Source of the DNA: Mesorhizobium sp. PAMC28654
GTDB lineage: Bacteria; Pseudomonadota; Alphaproteobacteria; Rhizobiales; Rhizobiaceae
Length of the DNA stretch: 64,000 bases
NCBI RefSeq assembly: GCF_020616515.1
Contig: NZ_CP085135.1
Location: 2,976,001 to 3,040,000 of the forward strand
Direction of reading: 5' to 3'
Below the pieces are notes generated by a model. That model worked only from the letters and a program-made list of their open reading frames with translations, ran no database searches and had not been told where the DNA came from. Of the stretch, positions 47,120 through 55,839 are shown piece after piece. Positions within the stretch are counted from its first letter, which is position 1, and each line of letters starts with the position of its first letter. A program made the position numbers and the translations under genes.

Positions 47120-48709
47120 ATGTGTGATGCTTCAGGGCCCAGATGGCGGAGACCGGATTTGGCTACCCCTGCTTCAAACTCCCGGCCGGATCCGACTCTT
47201 GTGGTGTTCAACCGCTTCGGGCTCGGAGCACGGCCCGGCGACCTGGACAAACTCAAAGGCGATCTCAAAGGCGATCCGCGCGCTTATCTGAAGGCGGAAC
47301 TCCGGCAGCCCGACATCGCCATGATCCCCTACGACGATCCGGCCTATGCCGGCTTGCTGGGAAGCACGGCTGCCATCCAGGCCAGCATGGCGGCAAGCTT
47401 CCAGCGCAAGCTCGACATGGCGACGGGCTTGACCCGGCAGGCAACCATGACGAATGCCCCGGCGATGCTCCCGCCCGTGGCGCCGGCCAAGCCTGTCGCG
47501 CCGTCGCTGGCGCCGGCCGCCGTACCGGCCGCTGCGTCCGGGAAACCCGCGATAGTTCCCGCCAAACCCGCCGCCGCGCCTCCTCCCCCACCGCCCATCG
47601 AGGCGAAATTGTTCCAGGCGGAAGCCCAGGCGCGTTTCGACAAGGCGCTCAAAGCCGACGTGGGGTTCGTCGAGCGCCTTGTCTATTTCTGGTCGAACCA
47701 TTTTTGTATTTCCGTGGCGAAGGATAATATCATTCGGGCCAGCGCCGGCGCTTTCGAGCGGGAGGCCATCCGCCCCTTCGTGCTCGGCCGCTTCGCCGAC
47801 ATGCTCCTGGCGGTGGAGCATCACCCGGCCATGCTGTTTTATCTCGACAACCAGCAATCGGTGGGTCCTAAGTCCCGCGCGGGGAACAACGGCAAGCGCG
47901 GCCTCAACGAAAACCTCGCCCGCGAAATCCTGGAATTGCACACGCTCGGCGTTGGCGGCGGCTACAGCCAGGCCGATGTCACCAGCTTTGCCCGTATCCT
48001 GACCGGCTGGATGATCGGCGGGCGCGACGGGCGGCTGGGCGAGCCAGGCAATTTCGTCTTCAATGCCAACGCGCATGAGCCGAGCGAAGAAGTCCTGCTG
48101 GGCAAGACCTATCCCGCCGGTGGCCAGGGACAGGCCGAGGCGGCACTGAATGACATTGCCCGCCATCCGGCGACGGCGCAGCATATCGCCACCCAGATGG
48201 CCCGCCATTTCATCGCCGACAATCCACCGCCGGCAGCGATCGCCCGCCTCGCCAAGGTCTTCGCCAAAAGCGACGGCGATTTGCGGGCGCTAGCGGCCAC
48301 GCTGATCGACATGCCGGAGGCCTGGTCGACGCCACTGGCGAAGATGCGCTCGCCGACCGACTTCATTGTTGCCATCAGACGGGCGGCTGGCCCGGATCCG
48401 GCAAACAATCCCAACCAGTCGCTTGGCTGGCTCAACGCGCTCGGCGAGCCGCTTTGGCAGCCCCCGGGACCGAACGGCTTTGCCGACGAGGCGGACGCCT
48501 GGGCTTCGGCGGAAGGCATGAAGATCCGTCTCGACATCGCCTGGCAGGCGGCCCGCCAGGTCAAGAACATCGGCAATCCCAATGATACGCTCAACGCTGT
48601 CATCGGCCCCTCGGCCTCACCCGAGACCAGGCAAGCGATCGCGCAGGCCGAATCCAAGCAGCAAGGGCTGGCGATGCTGCTGATGGCGCCCGAATTTCAA
48701 AGAAGATGA
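47120..48709 (+). CDS. DUF1800 family protein
   Basis: This 529-residue protein has the DUF1800 opening (TLVVFNRFGLGARPGDLDKL), a Pro/Ala-rich insert at about 105-160, then conserved VYFWSNHFCIS, GLNENLAREILELHTLGVGGGYSQADVTSFARILTGW and late RPTSFIVAIRRA-like segments. DUF1800 genes nearly always sit beside DUF1501 genes, as here, and the pair is thought to act outside the cytoplasm; the reaction is unknown. No clear signal peptide is seen. The start is uncertain between GTG 47111 and ATG 47120. Confidence 0.87.
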   Translation: MCDASGPRWRRPDLATPASNSRPDPTLVVFNRFGLGARPGDLDKLKGDLKGDPRAYLKAELRQPDIAMIPYDDPAYAGLLGSTAAIQASMAASFQRKLDMATGLTRQATMTNAPAMLPPVAPAKPVAPSLAPAAVPAAASGKPAIVPAKPAAAPPPPPPIEAKLFQAEAQARFDKALKADVGFVERLVYFWSNHFCISVAKDNIIRASAGAFEREAIRPFVLGRFADMLLAVEHHPAMLFYLDNQQSVGPKSRAGNNGKRGLNENLAREILELHTLGVGGGYSQADVTSFARILTGWMIGGRDGRLGEPGNFVFNANAHEPSEEVLLGKTYPAGGQGQAEAALNDIARHPATAQHIATQMARHFIADNPPPAAIARLAKVFAKSDGDLRALAATLIDMPEAWSTPLAKMRSPTDFIVAIRRAAGPDPANNPNQSLGWLNALGEPLWQPPGPNGFADEADAWASAEGMKIRLDIAWQAARQVKNIGNPNDTLNAVIGPSASPETRQAIAQAESKQQGLAMLLMAPEFQRR

Positions 48710-48728
48710 TCCCAGCGGAGATGATGTG

Positions 48729-49961
48729 ATGAGCCTGTTGTGCGAAATCCCCAATCCCTCCCGCCGTGCCATGTTGATGACTGGCGGCGCGCTGTTTGCC
48801 TGGGCCTACATGCCGCGCTTTGCCCGCGCCGGCAACAATCGCGATCCGCGCCTGATCGTCATCGTGCTGCGCGGGGCGCTCGATGGTCTCTCGACGGTCG
48901 GCCCGATCGGCGATCCCGACTATGCGGGCTTGCACGGCGACATCGCCCTGTCGCTGACCGGTCCGCATGCGGCGCTGCCGCTGGATGGGTTCTTCGCGGT
49001 CAATCCGGCGATGCCGGTGTTCGCGCGCCTGTTCAAGGACAAGCAGGCTGCTGTCGTGCACGCGGCGGCGACCGGCTATCGTGAACGCTCGCATTTCGAC
49101 GGACAGGACGTGCTGGAAAGCGGCTTTGCCGGTCCCGGCCATGTTGCAACCGGCTGGCTCAACCGGGCGCTCGAAAACCTGCCGTCCGGCGACCGTGTCG
49201 CAACGCTTGGAGGGCTCGCCGTCGGCCCATCGACGCCGCTGGTGATACGCGGTTCCGCACCCGTGCTCGGCTGGGCGCCGCAATACCTGCCCGCGCCCTC
49301 CGACAATCTGGCGGCGCGCGTGCTCGATCTCTACAGCCATCGCGATCCAGTGCTTGCCGTGGCCCTTAAACGGGGACTGGACGCCGACAAGATGGCCTTG
49401 GGCGACAAGATGGATTCCATGAAGCCCAAGGGTGGTCTCGACAGCGCGGCCGGCATGCGGCAGGCCGCGCAAGGCGCCGCCAAGCTGATCGCGGCCGATG
49501 ATGGGCCGCGTGTCGCCGCGCTCGCCTTCGATGGCTGGGACACGCATGTCAACGAAGGCGGCGCGACAGGGCGGCTCGCCAGCCTGCTCGGAGGTCTCGA
49601 CGGCGCCTTCGAGGAATTCGAAAAGGGCCTGGGTGAACGCTGGAAGGACACCGCGATCGTCGCCATCACCGAGTTCGGTCGCACGGCCCGCATCAACGGC
49701 ACCGTCGGCACCGATCATGGCACCGGAACCGTGGCACTACTGGCGGGCGGCGCGATCAAGGGCGGACGCGTCATCGCCGATTGGCCCGGGTTGAAGCCGG
49801 CTCAGCTTTATGAGCAACGTGATCTCGCGCCGACAAGCGATGTCAGGGCGGTGCTGAAGGGCCTGCTCGCCGACCAGTTCGGTCTTTCCGCGGCCGTGCT
49901 TGGCGACAAGGTGTTTCCGGAGTCCGCGTCGGTCAATCCGATGCGCGATCTCATCACATGA
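48729..49961 (+). CDS. DUF1501 family protein (Tat-exported)
   Basis: This 410-residue protein has a twin-arginine signal (NPSRRAMLMTGGALFAWAYM, cleavage near FARA) and an alkaline-phosphatase/sulfatase-like core: LIVIVLRGALDGLS near the start, SHFDGQDVLESG, FDGWDTHVNEGG, ITEFGRTARINGTVGTDHGTG. The Asp/His residues in these segments would suit a two-metal site. It follows the DUF1800 gene by 19 bases, so the two are cotranscribed. The product probably acts in the periplasm. Confidence 0.9.
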   Translation: MSLLCEIPNPSRRAMLMTGGALFAWAYMPRFARAGNNRDPRLIVIVLRGALDGLSTVGPIGDPDYAGLHGDIALSLTGPHAALPLDGFFAVNPAMPVFARLFKDKQAAVVHAAATGYRERSHFDGQDVLESGFAGPGHVATGWLNRALENLPSGDRVATLGGLAVGPSTPLVIRGSAPVLGWAPQYLPAPSDNLAARVLDLYSHRDPVLAVALKRGLDADKMALGDKMDSMKPKGGLDSAAGMRQAAQGAAKLIAADDGPRVAALAFDGWDTHVNEGGATGRLASLLGGLDGAFEEFEKGLGERWKDTAIVAITEFGRTARINGTVGTDHGTGTVALLAGGAIKGGRVIADWPGLKPAQLYEQRDLAPTSDVRAVLKGLLADQFGLSAAVLGDKVFPESASVNPMRDLIT

Positions 49962-50153
49962 AAAAGGCTGGCGGCGTCACAGGGACGACACCTTTAGCGG
50001 AAGCGTCCACACCGCTCCGGGGCGGACGCCGTGTCGATCCGCTCAGTGATCACCCGTTCTAGAGCAAAATCCGAGCGGATAGAATCGATAGGGGTTTCGT
50101 TGGGATTGGAAATCTGATTCAGCATATCTGCTGGATTCGGAGGCCGGCATGGC

Positions 50154-50585
50154 ATGGCGAAATCCTTATCGGAAGATTTGCGGGCTCGGGTGGTCGCAGC
50201 GGTTGATGGCGGCCTGTCGCGACGGGCGGCAGCGGCGCGATTTGGCGTGGCGGCGGCAAGCTCGGTGCGTTGGGTCCGGGAATGGCGCGAGACCGGAGCC
50301 ACCTGCGCAAAGCCGCAGGGCGGCGACAGGCGGTCCCACCGCGTTGAAGCGTATCGCGACATCATCCTGGCGGCGATCGAGAGGCGGGTGGACATCACGC
50401 TGGTCGAACTCGCCGAGTTGCTGCGACAGGAGCATGGCGCGTCGTTTGCGACGAGCACGATCTGGCGGTTTCTCGATCGTCACTCCATGACCTTCAAAAA
50501 AAAAAACGGCGCACGCCAGCGAGCAGGAGCGGCCAGACGTGGCGGCGCGACGAAACGCCTGGTTCGACGCCCAGCCCGATCTTGA
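50154..50585 (+). CDS. IS630 transposase, N-terminal part (orfA)
   Basis: This 143-codon frame encodes the helix-turn-helix DNA-binding region: MAKSLSEDLRARVVAAVDGG, SRRAAAARFGVAAASSVRWV and TLVELAELLRQEHGASFATSTIWRFL. After MTFKKK it meets an 11-A run at 50496-50506, beyond which this frame ends in nonsense (NGARQRAGAARRGG). The downstream frame, shifted by +1, carries the catalytic part. Slippage on the A run by RNA polymerase or ribosome could join them. Confidence 0.88.
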   Translation: MAKSLSEDLRARVVAAVDGGLSRRAAAARFGVAAASSVRWVREWRETGATCAKPQGGDRRSHRVEAYRDIILAAIERRVDITLVELAELLRQEHGASFATSTIWRFLDRHSMTFKKKNGARQRAGAARRGGATKRLVRRPARS

Positions 50586-51105
50586 TCCCGAGCATCTGGT
50601 CTTCATCGACGAGACCGGAGCCTCGACAAAGATGGCTCGACTGCGGGGGCGCACGAAGCGCGGGATGCGGTGCCGATCGCCAATCCCGCATGGCCATTGG
50701 AAGACGACGACGTTCACCGGCGCCCTGCGCCTCACTGGCATGACCGCGCCAATGGTCCTGGACGGCCCGATGACTGGCGAATGGTTTGTCGCCTATGTCG
50801 AGCAGGTTCTCGTGCCGACGCTGCGGCCCGACGATGTCGTGATCCTCGACAACCTGCCGGCGCACAAAAGCGCAGCCGCCCGTGTGGCGATCGAAGCAAC
50901 CGGCGCAAGGATGATGTTCCTCCCGCCCTATTCCCCCGACTTCAACCCGATCGAGAACGCCTTTTCCAAGCTGAAATCGATTCTACGCAAAGCCGCCGCA
51001 CGAACCGTCGCGGAATTGTGGGATACCATCAGCGCCGCACTGCCTTGCTTCACACCAACCGAGTGCGCCAACTACTTCGCCGCAACAGGATATGAGCCGG
51101 AATGA
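50539..51105 (+). CDS. IS630 transposase, catalytic C-terminal part (orfB)
   Basis: This frame carries the DDE domain: Asp in VFIDETGASTKM, Asp in VILDNLPAHKS and Glu in YSPDFNPIENAFSKLK. Homologous frame actually begins in the A run (KKTAHASEQERPDVAARRNAW), before the listed in-frame start at 50539, which is probably not a real initiation site. The active-site triad is intact, so a full transposase could be made from slipped transcripts. Confidence 0.88.
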   Translation: MAARRNAWFDAQPDLDPEHLVFIDETGASTKMARLRGRTKRGMRCRSPIPHGHWKTTTFTGALRLTGMTAPMVLDGPMTGEWFVAYVEQVLVPTLRPDDVVILDNLPAHKSAAARVAIEATGARMMFLPPYSPDFNPIENAFSKLKSILRKAAARTVAELWDTISAALPCFTPTECANYFAATGYEPE

Positions 51106-51120
51106 TCAGATTCTGCTCTA

Positions 51121-51243
51121 GAGCCTGTTCCATCCCGATGGAGTCGGGATGGGGCTCTATCTTTTTGTTTGATCATGATCTCTGGACAAACGGGAACCGT
51201 TTGTTCGAGAAAGCCGGATTCCACCTTTCGGGATCATGCTCTA
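51121..51243. repeat. Rhizobial intergenic repeat with hairpins
   Basis: The first part folds as GAGCC-TGTTC-CATCCCGA / TCGGGATG-GG-GGCTC (51121-51157) followed by a T-rich stretch, terminator-like. The second part (51171-51243) contains GATCATGATC, an inner hairpin AAACGGGAACCGTTT and CCACCTTTCGGGATCATGCTC. That half resembles a GCATGATCCCGAAA-type palindrome familiar from many Rhizobiales intergenic regions. It lies directly after the IS630 end and touches the stop of the small secreted-protein gene. Confidence 0.65.
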
Positions 51244-51501
51244 GTAGCGGTGGTGCCAGCGGTGGTGGTGATAGTGCCGGAAGCCGGGATGGTAGTAACG
51301 ATACGGCCGAATTATCACGCGGTGGTTGGGCACGCAATTTCCCCACCGGTTCACGTGCCAGCCAGGGCCGCATCTCCAGCCGACGCTTTCGATTGGCAAC
51401 GGAGCGGTGCTGGGCTTTGCCATTGGCAGCGCCTGCGAGCCGACGCTCGACAGCATCAACGTGCCTGCGGCGGTAGCAATGGGCAGAATGTATCTGAACA
51501 T
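51241..51501 (-). CDS. Small secreted CGPGWH / GCG_CRPN-type protein, copy 2
   Basis: This 86-residue protein has a signal peptide (MFRYILPIATAAGTLMLSS, cleavage near SQA), mature core WRCGPGWHVNRWGNCVPNHR and a tail rich in His, Tyr and Arg (PYRYYHPGFRHYHHHRWHHRY). It is paralogous to the protein at 46751, including the gene leader AACCTTGGAGGAT before the ATG. The start at 51501 was chosen over 51516 because of the GGAGGAT site and the signal peptide. Confidence 0.82.
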   Translation of the reverse strand: MFRYILPIATAAGTLMLSSVGSQALPMAKPSTAPLPIESVGWRCGPGWHVNRWGNCVPNHRVIIRPYRYYHPGFRHYHHHRWHHRY

Positions 51502-51587
51502 GACTGTATCCTCCAAGGTTCACACCCCGAGAATAATATACCACCCAGCCGGCTGAATGCCGGGTGAATGGTCCGATCACATATTCG

Positions 51588-53171
51588 TTAGCGGGCAGCG
51601 CTCTCGCCGAGCGATGCCACGGTCTTCAGCGCGCCGTCGAGCATGTCGCCCTTCTCGTCCTTCAGAGCGGCCTCGCGCAGGCGGCGGATCCAGTCGGCGG
51701 CGTCGGGGCGACCCTTGAGCAGATCGAGCGCCGACAGAACCCGGTCGAATTTCGACTGCCCGCGCACATGCGTGTCGCTGTAGCCCTTGATCAGCCGGCG
51801 GCAGTTGAGGATCTCGACCGCCAGCGCATAATTAGCCGGCACATGACCGAGCGCTAGCGCGTACCAGAGATCGAGATGGGCGACCTCGACCTTGTGGCGC
51901 AGCAGACCGCGGCGCCAGCGGCGCAAGCCGCCGATAAACCACAGCGCGGCAAAGCCGGCAAAGCTGTCTGTACGGATACGGCGGCCATGGTTGATGCGGC
52001 GGTCGAGGAAGGCGGCGAGCTTCGGCCGGTTCTCGATGTAGCTGCCTAGCCCCGCCGGCAGCGTGCCGCAGAATTCCTCGATGCGCGGATGGAAATATTC
52101 GGTCACCTGCAGGATCGAGCCGTCCTTGATACCGACCTCGCGGCGCACCCTCCTGCCACGCGTCGAACGCGTCTTCAGATCGGCGACACGGATCATGTCG
52201 TCATAGCACATGGCGTTGGCCAGATGCTTCGCGGCGGCGATGGACAACGCATGGGCGTGCTCCGGGCTGTCCAGCGCGACGGCGCTGTCCAGCCGGTCGA
52301 GATACTCGCGCCCATAGGTGATATCCTGATAATCGACGACCTTTCTCAGGCCCCTGAGCGCCATGTCGCGCACGGTCACGGGCATCAGATCGATGTGGGC
52401 GGCCAAGGCCTGCCAGCGTTGCATCAGGTTTTGCGGTCCACTGACGTCCGCTCCCAGGGCGGCATCGCCAATCGCTGGCTCCGCCACCCTTGATGCCGGC
52501 GCCGTCGTGCCACGTGCGCGATCATAAGCGGCACCGAAGGCGGCAAGGCTGGCCTTGACGCCCCTGCCACCGGCGCTGATCGCCTGCTCATAGCTTCCAC
52601 GAGTGAACGGCAGCGCGTCGGAACCCGCCAGCGCGCCAAGCAGGCTGGCCGAGATCATCGAACCGTTGTCGGCGGCGATCTTTTCCATGTCGAAGGCGAT
52701 GAAGCGTTTCGATGCGGCTTCCGCCGTCGCATGCACCTTTGATGACGAGGCCCGGCCGTCGCCCGGCTCGATCTTTTCCGACACGGCGGCGATGCGGTGC
52801 GACGAAGCAATCAGCGTGGTGCGGTCGGGCGTGACGAAGCCCCTTATAATGGCGCGTCCGGCTTCCATCAGTTCCGCCGCGATCAGGATGTCGACGTCGC
52901 CTTGCGAGGGCGACAACGCGAACACCGGCAAACGGCCGGTGTCGCGGGCCATCTCGATATAATAGATGGTGGCGCCGGTGCGCTGGGCGACGCCGGCAAC
53001 CGAGGTCGATTGCGCCACGTAGCCGTTGCGCTCGGCGACGTCGGTGATCCAGTCGGCCAGCACGCCACCGCCCTGGCCGCCGACCGCCAGCACGGCGAGC
53101 TTGATGACGCGCTCGTCGTCCTGAGCCCCGGCCCGGGGGCGAAATGGGGGGACAGCGTCAAGCATTGGCAA
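51588..53171 (-). CDS. iorB: Indolepyruvate ferredoxin oxidoreductase beta-type subunit with C-terminal extension
   Basis: This 527-residue protein has the gamma/beta oxidoreductase domain in its first 200 residues (KLAVLAVGGQGGGVLADWI at 24-42; VAGVAQRTGATIYYIEM) and a long helical C-terminus (DUF6537-like, about 235-500). With the alpha subunit it should oxidatively decarboxylate aryl-pyruvates such as indolepyruvate or phenylpyruvate to aryl-acetyl-CoA and reduce ferredoxin. The C-terminal extension is typical of the aerobic proteobacterial form. It overlaps the alpha gene by 14 bases. Confidence 0.87.
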   Translation of the reverse strand: MPMLDAVPPFRPRAGAQDDERVIKLAVLAVGGQGGGVLADWITDVAERNGYVAQSTSVAGVAQRTGATIYYIEMARDTGRLPVFALSPSQGDVDILIAAELMEAGRAIIRGFVTPDRTTLIASSHRIAAVSEKIEPGDGRASSSKVHATAEAASKRFIAFDMEKIAADNGSMISASLLGALAGSDALPFTRGSYEQAISAGGRGVKASLAAFGAAYDRARGTTAPASRVAEPAIGDAALGADVSGPQNLMQRWQALAAHIDLMPVTVRDMALRGLRKVVDYQDITYGREYLDRLDSAVALDSPEHAHALSIAAAKHLANAMCYDDMIRVADLKTRSTRGRRVRREVGIKDGSILQVTEYFHPRIEEFCGTLPAGLGSYIENRPKLAAFLDRRINHGRRIRTDSFAGFAALWFIGGLRRWRRGLLRHKVEVAHLDLWYALALGHVPANYALAVEILNCRRLIKGYSDTHVRGQSKFDRVLSALDLLKGRPDAADWIRRLREAALKDEKGDMLDGALKTVASLGESAAR

Positions 53172-55311
53172 AGGTCAGGCGCCGGCTTTCGCGGCGGCGC
53201 TGCAACAGGCTGATGGTGGCGCGACGCGTGGATTCGAGGAAGCGGTCCCAGCGGCTCGGATTGTGCACGACGTCGGCGCGGTAGAAGGACGGGCACAGCA
53301 CCGCCGCATCGGCGACCTCGCCGCAATTGCCGCAGCCGACGCAGCTCTGGTCGATGTGTGCCACCGGATCATCGCGCAAGGGATCGTCGAGCGACTTCAC
53401 CGACAGCGACGGGCAGCCTGACAGCCGCATGCAGGCATGGTCGCCGGTGCAGATGTCCTCATCGACGCCGAATTTGGGCTTGACCACACGCTCGCCGCCT
53501 TTGATCGCCTTGTCGACCAACGGCTTTTCACGGCGCTGCCGGTTGAGCATGCATTCGGACGAGGCGACGATGACCTTCGGCCCCTTCTCGTCCGTCGTCA
53601 GCGCCTCGCGCAAAATGTCCTGCATCTTGGTGACGTCATAGGTGCGGTCGACATGGCGCAACCATTTGACACCCATGCCCTTCACCGCCTCGGTGATTGG
53701 ATGCTTGGTCGACTTGGTCTTGTTGCCGGCGCGCGATGAGAGGATGTCCTGGCCGCCGGTAGCGGCCGAGTAGAAATTGTCGACGATGACGATGACACCG
53801 TCGTTCTTGTTGAACACCGCATTGCCGATCGAGGAGGTCAGGCCGTTGTGCCAGAAGCCGCCGTCGCCGACGAAGGAGATCGAGCGGCGCTTGGCGTCGG
53901 GCGAATTGAACGCCGAGGCGGAAGCCGGCCCCAGCCCGTAGCCCATGGTGGTGGCGCCAAGCTCGAAGGGCGGCATGATCGAGAACAGATGGCAGCCGAT
54001 ATCGGAAGCGATGTGGTGCTCGCCTAGTTCCTGCTCGACCAGCTTGGTGGCTGCAAAGATCGGCCGCTCCGGACAACCGATGCAGAAGCCCGGCGGACGA
54101 CCCGGCACGACGTTGATCAGGTCCGCGGTGTCGACGCCGTCGCCGATCTTGTTGGGTGCCCGCACCTCGCCCGGCAGCAGATGCGGCGCCTCGGCGCGCA
54201 GGAAAGTGCCGATGCCGTCAAGCATGACCTGGCCGGTATATTCGCCGGCCATCGGCAGATGCTCCTTGCCGACCAGCCTGGTGCCGCGCCCGGCCTTGTG
54301 CAGCATCGAGGCAAAGGCCTGCTCGATATAATTGGGCTGGCCTTCCTCAACGACGAGCACGGACTGCTTGCCCTCGCAGAAGGACAGGAATTCATCGTCG
54401 ATCAGCGGATAGACGGCGTTGAGCACATAGAGCGGCACATCTGTGTCGCCATAGGTATCGGCAAGGCCGAGGCGTTGCAGGGCGCGGATGACCGAATTGT
54501 ACATGCCGCCCTGCATGACGATGCCGACCGAACCATGATCCGATCCGAAGAACTCGTTGATCTTGTTCTTGCGGATGAAGTCCACCGCCGCCGGCCAGCG
54601 CTTCTGCACCTTTTCCTTCTCATGCAGGAAGGAAGCGGGCGGCAGCACGATGCGGCCGGTGTCGCGGCGCGGTGCGTTCAGCGCATCGGCCACGGTCATG
54701 GGCGGCCGCTTGTTGTCCTTGGCGATGAAATGGCCGTGGACGTGGCAGCAGCGGATGCGCACCTGCAGCATGACCGGCGTGTTGGAAATTTCCGACAGCT
54801 CGAAACCGTCCTCCACCGCCTTTACGATCGACGGCAGATTGGGGCGCGGATCGAGCAGCCAGACCTGGCTCTTCATGGCGAAGGCGTGGCTGCGCTCCTG
54901 CATGATCGAGGAGCCTTCGCCGTAATCCTCGCCAACGATGATCAGCGCGCCGCCGGTGACGCCGCCGGAAGCCAGGTTGGCGAGCGCATCGGAGGCGACA
55001 TTGGTGCCGACCGTCGACTTGAAGGTTGCCGCGCCACGGATGGGATAATGCACCGAGGCGGCCAGCATGGCGGTGGCAGTGGCTTCCGAAGCGCTGGCCT
55101 CGAAATGCACGCCGAGCTCGCCCAGAATGTCCTGCGCATCGGCCAGCACATCCATCAGATGGCTGATCGGCGCGCCCTGATAGCCGCCGACATAGCCGAC
55201 GCCGCATTGCAGCAACGCCTTGGTGATGGCGAGGATGCCTTCGCCGGCAAACTCCTCGCCGGCGCCGAGGCGTAGTTTCTCGACTTCCTTGGCAAAAGAT
55301 CGTTCGGCCAT
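53158..55311 (-). CDS. iorA: Indolepyruvate ferredoxin oxidoreductase alpha subunit
   Basis: This 717-residue thiamine-diphosphate enzyme has a pyrimidine-binding domain (about 25-190), a TPP domain with GDGGFWHNG at 482-490 and a C-terminal ferredoxin region. The second cluster motif Cys657-x2-Cys660-x2-Cys663-x9-Cys673 is complete. The first reads Cys621-TGDHA-Cys627-x5-Cys633, one Cys short of a standard 4Fe-4S set. MAERSFAKEVEKLRLG at 55311 has AGGAGG upstream. It follows marR and precedes iorB. Confidence 0.88.
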   Translation of the reverse strand: MAERSFAKEVEKLRLGAGEEFAGEGILAITKALLQCGVGYVGGYQGAPISHLMDVLADAQDILGELGVHFEASASEATATAMLAASVHYPIRGAATFKSTVGTNVASDALANLASGGVTGGALIIVGEDYGEGSSIMQERSHAFAMKSQVWLLDPRPNLPSIVKAVEDGFELSEISNTPVMLQVRIRCCHVHGHFIAKDNKRPPMTVADALNAPRRDTGRIVLPPASFLHEKEKVQKRWPAAVDFIRKNKINEFFGSDHGSVGIVMQGGMYNSVIRALQRLGLADTYGDTDVPLYVLNAVYPLIDDEFLSFCEGKQSVLVVEEGQPNYIEQAFASMLHKAGRGTRLVGKEHLPMAGEYTGQVMLDGIGTFLRAEAPHLLPGEVRAPNKIGDGVDTADLINVVPGRPPGFCIGCPERPIFAATKLVEQELGEHHIASDIGCHLFSIMPPFELGATTMGYGLGPASASAFNSPDAKRRSISFVGDGGFWHNGLTSSIGNAVFNKNDGVIVIVDNFYSAATGGQDILSSRAGNKTKSTKHPITEAVKGMGVKWLRHVDRTYDVTKMQDILREALTTDEKGPKVIVASSECMLNRQRREKPLVDKAIKGGERVVKPKFGVDEDICTGDHACMRLSGCPSLSVKSLDDPLRDDPVAHIDQSCVGCGNCGEVADAAVLCPSFYRADVVHNPSRWDRFLESTRRATISLLQRRRESRRLTFANA

Positions 55312-55356
55312 TTCGGCCTCCTTCCGTTGCCGCCGGATAGCCGGCGGCGCGTACAT

Positions 55357-55839
55357 CTAGATGTCGTGCTTGCGAATGTTCTTCAGCATCTTCAAAAGCG
55401 TCGCTATCAGCGCTGAATATTCGGCGTCGTCGACGTCGTCGAACATCGCCTCGAACGCGTCATGCATGGCGGGCCAGGCGCGGGTGAATTCGGCGCGGCC
55501 GTCGTCGGTCAGGAACACGTGGCGGATGCGGCTGTCGGTCACGCCTTGCTCGCGCCGCACGAGGCCTTGGCCCTCCAGCGTGTCGAGCGTGCGGCTCAAG
55601 GTTGACTGTTCTATCACGGTGTAGACCGAGAGGTCATTGACGGTGACGCCGTCGGTGACCGACAGCACAGCGAGCGTGCGCACCTGCGGAATGGTCAGGC
55701 CCTGCTTGCGGAAATCGTCGCGCAAGGTGGCGTTATAACGGCCCATGATGCGGTTCATCAGATAGGGCGCGAATTGCTGCAGGCCGATCTGCCCCAATGT
55801 CGAAATGCGCTGGCGCTTTTCCGGAACCTTCTGTTCCAT
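55357..55839 (-). CDS. MarR-family transcriptional regulator
   Basis: This 160-residue winged-helix regulator has the recognition region TIPQVRTLAVLSVTDGVTVNDLSVYTVIEQSTLSRTLDTLEGQGLVRREQGVTDSRIRHVFLT, the classic MarR core with the D-x-R wing. It lies inside the operon: its start overlaps the flavoprotein stop by one base, and iorA begins 45 bases after its end. Such regulators commonly respond to aromatic acids, which fits control of an aryl-pyruvate route. Confidence 0.91.
   Translation of the reverse strand: MEQKVPEKRQRISTLGQIGLQQFAPYLMNRIMGRYNATLRDDFRKQGLTIPQVRTLAVLSVTDGVTVNDLSVYTVIEQSTLSRTLDTLEGQGLVRREQGVTDSRIRHVFLTDDGRAEFTRAWPAMHDAFEAMFDDVDDAEYSALIATLLKMLKNIRKHDI

Larger units (their letters stand above)
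50062..51118 (+). mobile_element. IS630-family insertion sequence
   Basis: This element is about 1057 bp. Terminal inverted repeats GAGCAAAATCCGA (left) and the complement of TCAGATTCTGCTC (right) match at 11 of 13 positions. Both ends abut TA (50060-50061 and 51119-51120), the target duplicated by IS630/mariner elements. It holds one transposase gene split by a frame change. It inserted between the DUF1501 gene and a short repeat next to a small secreted-protein gene, apparently breaking no gene. Confidence 0.9.

Noticed and set aside
54181..55275. Plus-strand open frame of 364 codons
   Set aside because: It is antisense to iorA; composition and lack of motifs mark it as a shadow.
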